A DNA stretch of 64,000 nucleotides from Acidovorax delafieldii (lineage in GTDB: Bacteria > Pseudomonadota > Gammaproteobacteria > Burkholderiales > Burkholderiaceae_C), in contig NZ_VJWE01000003.1 in NCBI RefSeq assembly GCF_007993815.1, forward strand, positions 41,021 through 105,020, read 5' to 3'. This document shows, piece by piece, positions 53,188 through 60,305 of this stretch. The first letter of the stretch is position 1; the number at the start of each line of letters is the position of its first letter. A program made the position numbers and the translations under genes. The notes under the pieces were generated by a model, which ran no database searches, had not been told where the DNA came from, and saw only the letters and a program-made list of their open reading frames with translations.

Positions 53188-54462
53188 ATGCGCCGCGTGG
53201 TGGTCACGGGCATGGGCCTGGTGTCGCCGCTGGGCTGCGGTGTAGAACTGGCGTGGCAGCGCTTGCTGGCTGGGCGCTCCGGCCTCTCGCGCTTGCCGGA
53301 CGCGGTGACAGAAGGCATTGCCGCCAAGGTTGCCGGGCAGGTTCCCGGCATAGCGCAAGACCCCGAGGGCGGCTGGGATGTGGACGCCATCGTCTCGTCC
53401 AAAGACCAGCGCAAGATGGACCGTTTCATCCCCTTTGCACTGGGCGCCGCGCAGCAGGCGCTGGCCCAGGCGGGCTGGCCACCGGCCGACGAGCGGGCGC
53501 GTGAGCGCACGGCCACGGTGATCGCCTCGGGCATCGGCGGCTTTGGTGCGATTGCCGAGGCCGTGCGCACCACCGACACGCGCGGGCCGCAGCGGCTGTC
53601 GCCGTTCACGGTGCCGTCATTCCTGGTCAATCTGGCGGCGGGGCAGGTGTCGATCCGCCACGGGCTCAAGGGACCGCTGGGAGCTCCGGTCACCGCGTGC
53701 GCCGCCAGCGTGCAGGCGATTGGCGATGCCGCACGCCTGATCCGCAGCGGCGAGGCCGATGTGGCCGTGTGCGGCGGCAGCGAGGCGGCCGTTGACCGCG
53801 TGAGCCTGGGCGGCTTTGCAGCGGCCAAGGCGCTGGGCACCGCGTTCAACGACACGCCCGAGCAGGCCTCACGCCCGTTCGATGCGCAGCGCGACGGCTT
53901 TGTGATGGGCGAGGGCGCAGGCATGCTGGTGATCGAGGCGCTGGACCATGCCCTGGCGCGCGGCGCACAGCCGTTGGCCGAGCTGGTGGGCTACGGCACG
54001 TCGGCCGACGCGTACCACATCACCTCCGGCCCCGAAGACGGTGACGGGGCCGCGCGCAGCATGTGGGCCGCGCTGGCGCAGGCAGGGCTCACGGCCCAGG
54101 ACGTGCAGCATCTGAACGCACACGCCACGTCCACCGGTGTGGGTGACCGGGGCGAGCTGGCCGCCATTCGCAGGGTGTTCGGCGCGGGTGCGCAGGTGGC
54201 CATCAGTTCGACCAAGTCGGCCACCGGGCACCTGCTGGGGGCGGCGGGCGCCGTGGCCGCCATCTTCACCACCCTGGCGCTGCGCGACCAGGTGGTGCCT
54301 GGCACGCTGAACCTGCACACGCCCGATGCGCTGGCCGAGGGGCTGGACCTGGTGGCCCTGCAGCCCCGGCCCATGGCGCTCACGCATGCCATGCTCAACG
54401 GGTTTGGTTTTGGCGGCGTGAATGCCACACTGATCCTGCGGCGCTGGACCGAGGCCGCGTGA
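53188..54462 (+). CDS. 3-oxoacyl-ACP synthase II-like condensing enzyme (FabF family)
   Basis: A 424-residue thiolase-fold enzyme. The catalytic triad is in place: Cys171 in VTACAASVQA, His312 in NAHATST and His348 in KSATGHLLGAAG. The N-terminus VVVTGMGLVSPLG is standard FabF. ATG 53188 preferred over a GTG at 53164. It lacks neighbouring fab genes or an ACP and sits under a TetR repressor, so it is more likely an inducible second condensing enzyme than the housekeeping fabF. Confidence 0.9.
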   Translation: MRRVVVTGMGLVSPLGCGVELAWQRLLAGRSGLSRLPDAVTEGIAAKVAGQVPGIAQDPEGGWDVDAIVSSKDQRKMDRFIPFALGAAQQALAQAGWPPADERARERTATVIASGIGGFGAIAEAVRTTDTRGPQRLSPFTVPSFLVNLAAGQVSIRHGLKGPLGAPVTACAASVQAIGDAARLIRSGEADVAVCGGSEAAVDRVSLGGFAAAKALGTAFNDTPEQASRPFDAQRDGFVMGEGAGMLVIEALDHALARGAQPLAELVGYGTSADAYHITSGPEDGDGAARSMWAALAQAGLTAQDVQHLNAHATSTGVGDRGELAAIRRVFGAGAQVAISSTKSATGHLLGAAGAVAAIFTTLALRDQVVPGTLNLHTPDALAEGLDLVALQPRPMALTHAMLNGFGFGGVNATLILRRWTEAA

Positions 54463-54494
54463 AGGTTTGAATGAAAGAAGCGCGAGGAGGCCGG

Positions 54495-54893
54495 TCAGAT
54501 CACCAGCTCGCCCCGCACGATCTCAAATGCGGCGATGGCCGCATCCCCATCCAGCAGCTCCATGCGAGCCAGTGCATCCACATCTTCTACGGTGCTGAAC
54601 GCCAGGCTGAAGTGCTGAAAGCGCCGCCCCGCCAGCGGGCCGTGGTGCAACACCTCGACGTTGATGTGGCGGGGGTCGTTGCGGATGCGTTCAATGAGCT
54701 TGAGCACGGCCTTTTGCGGGCCTTCCAGCTGCTGACAAAAGCGCTGTCCGTCAAAGATCAGCAGGCCTGTGATGTCCAGCTCGGCATTCACAAAGCGCGC
54801 GCGCCCTGCAATCTCGGCCACCACGCTCAGCGGTTGATCGGGGGCGATGGTGCTCACGTAGAGCACCTCGTACAGGGCAGGGGATAGGTTCAT
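54495..54893 (-). CDS. BLUF-domain blue-light photoreceptor
   Basis: A 132-residue protein that is a BLUF domain with a short C-terminal extension and no output domain. The flavin-site residues are present: Tyr12 (LYEVLYVST), Asn36 (NAELDITGLL) and Gln54 (FCQQLEG). The position that is Trp64 in AppA is Gln here. Short BLUF proteins signal by protein-protein contact. It is divergent from a Crp/Fnr regulator, a possible partner. Confidence 0.92.
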   Translation of the reverse strand: MNLSPALYEVLYVSTIAPDQPLSVVAEIAGRARFVNAELDITGLLIFDGQRFCQQLEGPQKAVLKLIERIRNDPRHINVEVLHHGPLAGRRFQHFSLAFSTVEDVDALARMELLDGDAAIAAFEIVRGELVI

Positions 54894-55031
54894 AGGTGCA
54901 GCCCAATGTAGGTGGCGCATGGTGCCTGCGCAATGTCAAAAGACATAGAGGAGACAGCCGTTGCACATTGCGCGCAGCTTTGTTGCAACGAGCTGTTTCT
55001 GCGTGATTTCCATCCCTAGAATCGCTTCCTC

Positions 55032-55787
55032 ATGAACGTCACCTTGCCCCCCAATGTCTGCCCTCCGGCCTGCCGCGATTGCCGATTGCGCAAGACTGGG
55101 GCCTTCACACCCGTGAAGCCGGAGGTGCTGGATTTCATCGAAGGCTTTCGCACCGACAGCCTTGCCGTGGAAGCGGGCGGCGCGCTGGTGCGCGAGAACC
55201 AGACCAACGCCAAGCTGTTCACGCTGTATTCGGGCTGGGCGTTTCGCTACAAGACGCTGAGCGACGGGCGCCGACAGATCCTCAACTTCCTGCTGCCCGG
55301 TGACTTGGTAGGCCTGCAGCAGGAGTTTGGCGATGTGTCGGCCCACGGTATCGAGGCGCTGACCGACTGCTCGCTGTGCGTGTTCCAGAACGACAGCCTG
55401 TGGGCGCTGTTTCGGGAGCACCCGCGCCTGGGCTACGACATCACCTGGCTGTCGGCGCACGAAGAGGGCCATGTGGACGACAACCTGCTCACCGCCGGCC
55501 GCCGCAACGCCACCGAGCGTGTGGCCATGCTGCTGATGCACTTGTACCGCCGGCTCGACCGTATCGGGCTGGTGGAAGATGGCTCGGTGGCGTTCCCGCT
55601 CAACCAGCAGCACATTGCCGACGCACTCGGGCTGTCGCTGGTGCACACCAACAAGACGCTGCGGCGCCTGTCCATGCTGGGCCTGCACGAGCTGAAAAAC
55701 GGGCGGCTGCGCCTGCTCAACACCCGCGCGCTGGCACGCATTGCCGAGTACTACGACACCCCGCCACGCTTGATGCCGCTGCTGTAG
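55032..55787 (+). CDS. Crp/Fnr-family transcriptional regulator with partial FNR-type cysteine set
   Basis: A 251-residue regulator. The N-terminus has CPPACRDC (Cys10, 14, 17), spaced as in FNR (C-x3-C-x2-C), then a cyclic-nucleotide-binding fold (AKLFTLYSGWAFRYKTLSDG, FLLPGDLVGL) with Cys113 and Cys116, and a C-terminal winged HTH (PLNQQHIADALGLSLVHTNK). The cysteine equal to FNR Cys29 is missing, but Cys116 aligns with FNR Cys122. It may bind an altered cluster or respond to thiol redox. Target genes unknown. Confidence 0.9.
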   Translation: MNVTLPPNVCPPACRDCRLRKTGAFTPVKPEVLDFIEGFRTDSLAVEAGGALVRENQTNAKLFTLYSGWAFRYKTLSDGRRQILNFLLPGDLVGLQQEFGDVSAHGIEALTDCSLCVFQNDSLWALFREHPRLGYDITWLSAHEEGHVDDNLLTAGRRNATERVAMLLMHLYRRLDRIGLVEDGSVAFPLNQQHIADALGLSLVHTNKTLRRLSMLGLHELKNGRLRLLNTRALARIAEYYDTPPRLMPLL

Positions 55788-55805
55788 CGCCGTCGTTGCG
55801 GCAGG

Positions 55806-55868
55806 TTTGGGGTTCAACAGGCCGCAAGCGCTAGTCAATCATATGCAGTTAGCTATGGATTGGATAGC
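55806..55868 (-). repeat. 63-bp dispersed repeat, copy 8 (intergenic, reverse)
   Basis: On the minus strand: GCTATCCAATCCATAGCTAAC ... GCATATGATTGACTAGCGC ... TTGCGGCCTGTTGAACC. Lies between the Crp/Fnr gene and glmU, 250 bases from the copy inside glmU. Confidence 0.8.
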
Positions 55869-55952
55869 GTGTTGTGCCCCGTGGGCTGCAGCCGATAATC
55901 CACGCAACGCCCGCGCGTCGGGCTTGTGCTGCGCAACCCCCATTCCATTTTC

Positions 55953-57371
55953 ATGACCCCACTCGACATCCTCATCATGGCGGCCGGCAAAGGCACGCGC
56001 ATGAAAAGCCGCACCCCCAAAGTGCTGCAGCGCCTGGCCGGGCGCCCGCTGTTGCACCACGTGCTGGACCAGGCCGCGCACCTGCAGGCCCGCAGCGCCA
56101 TTGTCATCACAGGCCATGGTGCTACAGAAGTAGAAGCGGCTACCGCAAACACGACTAGCGCTACGGGCACTTTTGACCTGAAGTTTGTGCGCCAGGAGCC
56201 CCAGCTGGGCACCGGCCACGCCGTGCAGCAGGCCGTGCCGCACCTGCGCGACGACGGCACGGCCGTGGTGCTGTCGGGCGATGTGCCGCTGACGCACGCC
56301 GACACCCTGCGCGCCCTGGTGGCTGCCAGCGAAGGTGACAAGCTGGCCCTGCTGACGGTGATCCTGCCCGACCCCACGGGCTACGGCCGCATCGTGCGCA
56401 ACGCCGACGGCGCAGTGCAAGGCATCGTCGAGCACAAAGACGCCACCGACGCCCAGCGCGCTATCACCGAGGTCTACAGCGGCATCATGGCCGTGCCCGC
56501 GCGGCTGCTCACGCCCTGGCTGGCGCGGCTGACCAACCACAACGCCCAGGGCGAGTACTACCTCACCGACATCGTCGCCATGGCCGTGGCCGATGGTGTG
56601 CCCGTGGTGGCCCACCGCATCACTGACGCATTGCAGGTGGCGGGCGTCAACAGCCCGCTGCAACTGGCCGAGCTGGAGCGTGCCCACCAGCTGCGCCAGG
56701 CCCGAGCCTTGATGGAGCAAGGCGTGCGCCTGGCCGACCCCGCCCGCTTCGATGTGCGCGACGACACCCGCACCGGCGTGCGCGGGGAACTGGTCTGCGG
56801 GCAGGACGTGGAGATCGACGTGAACTGCGTCTTCACCGGCCGCGTGGAGCTGGGCGAGGGCGTGAGCATTGGCGCGAACTGCTGCATTGCCAATGCGCGC
56901 ATCGCAGCAGGCGCGGTGATCCACCCATACACCCACATCGACGGCGAAAAGGCCGGTGCCACCGTGGGCGAGGGCGCCTTGATTGGCCCCTTTGCCCGCC
57001 TGCGCCCCGGCGCGCAGCTGGGCCGCGAAGTGCACATCGGCAACTTTGTGGAAGTGAAGAATTCCACCCTGGCCGATGGTGCCAAGGCCAACCACCTGGC
57101 CTACCTGGGCGACGCTACCGTGGGCGAGCGTGTGAACTACGGCGCAGGCAGCATCACCGCCAACTACGACGGCGCCAACAAGCACCGCACGGTGATCGAG
57201 GCCGACGTGCATGTGGGCAGCAACTGTGTGCTGGTGGCGCCCGTGACCATTGGCGCAGGCGGTACGGTGGGCGGCGGCAGCACCATCACCAAGAGCACGG
57301 CGCCCGGCGCGCTGAGCGTGGCGCGGGGCAAGCAAGTCAGCATTGCCAACTGGTCCCGTCCGAAAAAATGA
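55953..57371 (+). CDS. glmU: Bifunctional GlcN-1-P acetyltransferase / GlcNAc-1-P uridyltransferase
   Basis: A 472-residue cytosolic enzyme making UDP-GlcNAc for murein and LPS. The uridyltransferase domain has ILIMAAGKGTRMKSRTPKV, QLGTGHAVQQA, LSGDVPLTHADTL and GIVEHKDATDAQR. The left-handed beta-helix acetyltransferase domain has IGPFARLRPGAQLG, VEVKNSTL, NYDGANKHRTVI and the AINWSRP-like end. Residues 57-77 are a 21-codon copy of the dispersed repeat placed between GHG and KFVRQEPQLGTGH, in a loop that is shorter in E. coli GlmU. Start 55953 gives MTPLDILIMAAGKG. Confidence 0.95.
   Translation: MTPLDILIMAAGKGTRMKSRTPKVLQRLAGRPLLHHVLDQAAHLQARSAIVITGHGATEVEAATANTTSATGTFDLKFVRQEPQLGTGHAVQQAVPHLRDDGTAVVLSGDVPLTHADTLRALVAASEGDKLALLTVILPDPTGYGRIVRNADGAVQGIVEHKDATDAQRAITEVYSGIMAVPARLLTPWLARLTNHNAQGEYYLTDIVAMAVADGVPVVAHRITDALQVAGVNSPLQLAELERAHQLRQARALMEQGVRLADPARFDVRDDTRTGVRGELVCGQDVEIDVNCVFTGRVELGEGVSIGANCCIANARIAAGAVIHPYTHIDGEKAGATVGEGALIGPFARLRPGAQLGREVHIGNFVEVKNSTLADGAKANHLAYLGDATVGERVNYGAGSITANYDGANKHRTVIEADVHVGSNCVLVAPVTIGAGGTVGGGSTITKSTAPGALSVARGKQVSIANWSRPKK
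56121..56183 (+). repeat. 63-bp dispersed repeat, copy 9 (coding, in glmU)
   Basis: GCTACAGAAGTAGAAGCGGCT ... ACGACTAGCGCTACGGGCAC ... TTTTGACCTGAAG (split). Exactly 63 bases, 21 codons, encoding ATEVEAATAN then TTSATGTFDLK. Confidence 0.8.
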
Positions 57372-57372
57372 A

Positions 57373-57495
57373 GCACCCCCTGAGTCGCTTCGCGCCTTCC
57401 CCCTCCAGGGGGACGACAGCCTTTGCTGCGGGCCGGCCCTTGCTGGCTGTCCTCGCCTGCGCCTTCGTCTTCGTGCGTAGCGCGTTGGCGCCTCG
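57373..57495. other. Non-coding stretch resembling a Comamonadaceae intergenic repeat
   Basis: The segment starting CACCCCCTGAGTCGCTTCGC, with CTTCCCCCTCCAGGGGGACG following, looks like a recurrent intergenic sequence of this lineage that I recall from other genomes. Only one copy is seen in this window, so repeat status is not shown here. The CCCCCTCCAGGGGG part can form a short hairpin. Confidence 0.3.
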
Positions 57496-57531
57496 TTGTG
57501 CCGTGCACGCTTCTGTGGCCTGCGGCGGGAG

Positions 57532-58338
57532 ATGAAAGTGGCTGGTGCAGACATGACCCCCGAACAGCTGCGCGCCGAACTGGCCCGCAGCCAGCAGCAG
57601 GTGGCCGATATGGCGGCTGCGCAGGAGGAGTTCTTGCGCGCCGTCTCGCACGACCTGCGCGCGCCGCTGCGGCATGTGACGTCCTACGGAACGCTGGTGC
57701 GCGAGGTGTTGGGCGACCTGCCGCCCGAGGTGGTGCAGGGTGCTGAGGTGCAAGAGGCCCTGGGCTTCCTCGCCACCATGGACCAGTCGGCTCGGCGCAT
57801 GGGGCTCATGATCGACGGCCTGCAAGCCCTGGTGCGTGCCAGCCGTGCGCCGCTGCGCCTGCAGCCCGTGCCACTGACCGATGCCATGGCCCAGGCGCGC
57901 GCCACACTGGCCCCGGCCGAGGCCGGACGCGCGGTGGAATGGCGGGTGGGTGCCGATTTGCCCACGCTGTGGGCCGACCCGACGCTGCTGCAGGATCTGC
58001 TGGTGCAACTGCTGGGCAACGCCCTCAAGTTCACCCGCTCCGTGGCGCACCCGTGTATCACGGTGTTGGCGGATGCGGCACCCGCAGGCCAGGGCGCCTT
58101 CACCGTGCAGGACAACGGCGTGGGCTTTGACCCGGCACGCGCGGGCAGCTTGTTTGGCGTGTTCCAGCGCCTGCACCGCGAGACGGAGTTCGAGGGCGTG
58201 GGCACAGGGCTTGCGCTGTGCCGTGCCATTGCGCAGCGCCACGGTGCGCAGATCAGTGCGACGGCGGTGCTGGGGGGCGGTTGCACGGTGCGGGTGCAGT
58301 GGCCGGTGAGTCCTGCAGTCGCCGCCGACGAGTCCTGA
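57532..58338 (+). CDS. Soluble histidine kinase core (HisKA-HATPase) without sensor domain
   Basis: A 268-residue kinase. A short coiled lead-in (ELARSQQQVADMAAAQEEFL) leads to the H-box AVSHDLRAPLRHV and then an HATPase domain: N-box LLVQLLGNALKFTRSV, G1 VQDNGVGFDP, and G2 EGVGTGLALCRAIAQRHG. There is no membrane segment, PAS or GAF domain and no adjacent response regulator, so input must come from a partner protein. Start uncertain between 57532 and 57553. Faces the GGDEF gene (convergent, 21-base gap). Confidence 0.85.
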   Translation: MKVAGADMTPEQLRAELARSQQQVADMAAAQEEFLRAVSHDLRAPLRHVTSYGTLVREVLGDLPPEVVQGAEVQEALGFLATMDQSARRMGLMIDGLQALVRASRAPLRLQPVPLTDAMAQARATLAPAEAGRAVEWRVGADLPTLWADPTLLQDLLVQLLGNALKFTRSVAHPCITVLADAAPAGQGAFTVQDNGVGFDPARAGSLFGVFQRLHRETEFEGVGTGLALCRAIAQRHGAQISATAVLGGGCTVRVQWPVSPAVAADES

Positions 58339-58359
58339 AGCTGCCTTCAGTGCTGGCTG

Positions 58360-59412
58360 CTACACCGCCGGCGCAAGCTCCCGCTCCATGTGTCCTGCCA
58401 CCTGGTTGCGCCCGCCGTTCTTGGCGACGTACAGCGCCGCATCCGCCGCGTCGATCCACGCACGCAGGCTGCTGTGGCGGTGGTCGGCCGGGGCCACGCC
58501 GATGCTGCTGGTGATGCGCAATTCGGGCAGGCTGCGCAGGCGCACGCCTTCGGTCTGCTCGCGGATGCGCTGGGCAATGGCCAGGGCGTCCCGGGCCTGC
58601 ATGCCGGGCAGCACGATGGCGAACTCGTCCCCGCCGTAGCGCCCCGCGCAGTCGCCTGCGCGCACGTTGCCCCGCACCACATGGGCCAGCGCGCGGATCA
58701 CCTCGTCGCCCACGGTGTGGCCGTAGGCGTCGTTGATCTCCTTGAAATGGTCGATGTCCAGCATCAGCATGCAGGCGGGCTCGTCGGTGGTGTGGTGGCG
58801 GCGCAGTGCGGCCTCTGCCTGCTCTTGCCAGTGGCCGCGCCCGAACAGGCCGGTCAGCGCGTCCACGCGGCGCAGCTCGTCCAGCATCTGGTTCTGGCGC
58901 GCAGACTGCCGGATGAGCTGGTAGCTCACGGCGCTGACCGACAGCGTGTGCAGCGACATCACCGGCAAGCAGGCCACCATCACACGCATGGAGGTCTCGG
59001 GCGCCCAGTGCAGGCCCATGACCGCCGTGCTGGCCACACCGGCCGCCAGCATCACCCACAGCGCGCGTGTCCACAGCCCCCGGATGCCGGTCGTGATCTT
59101 GTCCACCATGGTCAAGGTGAGCAACATCACGCTGGGCAGCAGGTTGAAGTGCATCAGCGGCACCAGCGCAGCGACCAGCGCTGAGTCGATGAGCAGGTTG
59201 CGCACTTCGGCGGCATAGGGGTCGGCGGCGCGGCGGGTGAGCAGGTAGGCCACATGCGGCCACACCAGCGTTGGCAGCAGCAGCGCCACCCAGGCTGCGG
59301 CGGACGCCTGGCGCTCCCACAGCACCACCGCCACCACCATGCCGCCCAGCCCCATGCCCAGGATGCGCAAGGGGTAGATGCGGCGTGGCATCTGGCGGCG
59401 GGGCGTCGGCAT
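58360..59412 (-). CDS. Diguanylate cyclase, MASE2-GGDEF (DgcC/AdrA-like)
   Basis: A 350-residue inner-membrane enzyme making cyclic di-GMP. About residues 1-150 are a MASE2 membrane sensor (LWERQASAAAWVALLLPTLVWPHVAYLL, RRAADPYAAEVRNLL, given in parts). The GGDEF domain has DALTGLFGRGHWQEQ, MLDIDHFKEINDAYGHTVGD and an intact RYGGDEFAIVL (about 258-268). The inhibitory RxxD site five residues before GGDEF reads RAGDCAGRYGGDEF, so an I-site-like RAGD is present slightly further upstream. ATG 59412 is one of several possible starts; a GTG at 59454 would extend it. Confidence 0.9.
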   Translation of the reverse strand: MPTPRRQMPRRIYPLRILGMGLGGMVVAVVLWERQASAAAWVALLLPTLVWPHVAYLLTRRAADPYAAEVRNLLIDSALVAALVPLMHFNLLPSVMLLTLTMVDKITTGIRGLWTRALWVMLAAGVASTAVMGLHWAPETSMRVMVACLPVMSLHTLSVSAVSYQLIRQSARQNQMLDELRRVDALTGLFGRGHWQEQAEAALRRHHTTDEPACMLMLDIDHFKEINDAYGHTVGDEVIRALAHVVRGNVRAGDCAGRYGGDEFAIVLPGMQARDALAIAQRIREQTEGVRLRSLPELRITSSIGVAPADHRHSSLRAWIDAADAALYVAKNGGRNQVAGHMERELAPAV

Positions 59413-59648
59413 GGGGGTGCAGGAGAAGGGCGGTGCTGCCACGCGGGCATCCACCGGCCAGGTAGGTTGAAAGTGCGGGGGAGCTTACAACGCCCGGTCA
59501 GGCGATACCAGCAAGAAATGACCGTGGTCCATTCCCATCAGTCGCATGGATGACGTTGCTGGGTTGTGGGATGCGCTGCCGGGCCTGTCAGGGGCGGGGC
59601 TGCGGGGCGAGGTAGTGAGAGGGCGCCGGTGAGCATTCAGGTGAGTTT

Positions 59649-59711
59649 GCTAACAAATTGATAGCGGCTAAGGCATATCAATCTAGCGCTACCGGTACTT
59701 TTGTCTCAAAT
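59649..59711 (+). repeat. 63-bp dispersed repeat, copy 10 (supplies the C-terminus and stop of the Lrp gene)
   Basis: GCTAACAAATTGATAGCGGCT ... CATATCAATCTAGCGCTACC ... TTTTGTCTCAAAT. The antisense Lrp gene ends inside it, at a TGA formed by the repeat. Confidence 0.8.
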
Positions 59712-60166
59712 TTGGCCCGCCGGGTCGCGAAGAACGCCTTCACATTGCGCACGTTGGCGTCGCCCGTGAACAGCCGCTGTGACAGCGCCAGGTAGCCCGG
59801 CATGTCCCGCGTGTGCACCACCAGCACAAAGTCGGGCCCCGGCGACACGCGCCAGCACTGCTGCACCGCGGCCTCCTGCACGGCTCGGGCTTCGAACGCG
59901 TCGAGTTGTTCTGCGCCCTGGCGGTCCAGCGACACCTCCACGATGCACCCCAGCCCATGGCCCTGCAGCGCTGCCAGTCGGTCGGGCTGCAGGATGGCCA
60001 CCTGCCGCTCGATCAGCCCCACATCATGCAGGCGCTTGACCCGGCGCAGGCAGGTGGGCGGGGACACGTGCACCTGTTCGGCCAGGGCCTGGTTGCTTTG
60101 TGCGGCATCGGTTTGCAGCAGGTTGAGCAGCTGGAGATCGATCGCATCGAGAGATATGGATTCCAT
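59678..60166 (-). CDS. AsnC/Lrp-family regulator divergent from glmS
   Basis: A 162-residue regulator. HTH: LDAIDLQLLNLLQTDAAQSN and VSPPTCLRRVKRLHDVGLI; RAM domain: GCIVEVSLDRQGAEQLDAF, WRVSPGPDFVLVVHTRDMPG. The last ten residues (ETKVPVALD region) and the stop codon come from a dispersed repeat. ATG 60166 is chosen; a TTG-started extension would be AT-rich promoter sequence. The perfect inverted repeat at 60188 is its probable site, giving control of itself and glmS. Confidence 0.92.
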   Translation of the reverse strand: MESISLDAIDLQLLNLLQTDAAQSNQALAEQVHVSPPTCLRRVKRLHDVGLIERQVAILQPDRLAALQGHGLGCIVEVSLDRQGAEQLDAFEARAVQEAAVQQCWRVSPGPDFVLVVHTRDMPGYLALSQRLFTGDANVRNVKAFFATRRAKFETKVPVALD

Positions 60167-60187
60167 TAATTGATAAAAAATGAATGA

Positions 60188-60217
60188 AAATTTCACCGGT
60201 ATGAATTGGTGAAATTT
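60188..60217. promoter_or_regulatory. Putative AsnC/Lrp operator between the regulator gene and glmS
   Basis: Perfect 10-bp arms AAATTTCACC and GGTGAAATTT separated by 10 bases, centred 36 bases from the regulator start and about 100 from glmS, in a strongly AT-rich gap. Confidence 0.65.
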
Positions 60218-60305
60218 AAGTTCATTTTTATGCAAATATCAATGAATAATTTTTCTCTTTGCTGCCTACGATCGCCCCATCGAATCCAACCCAAGGGCAA
60301 CCACC

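Noticed and set aside
57373..57495. Extension of the histidine kinase coding region upstream of 57496
   Set aside because: The sequence resembles a non-coding intergenic repeat and the kinase core needs no further N-terminal part.
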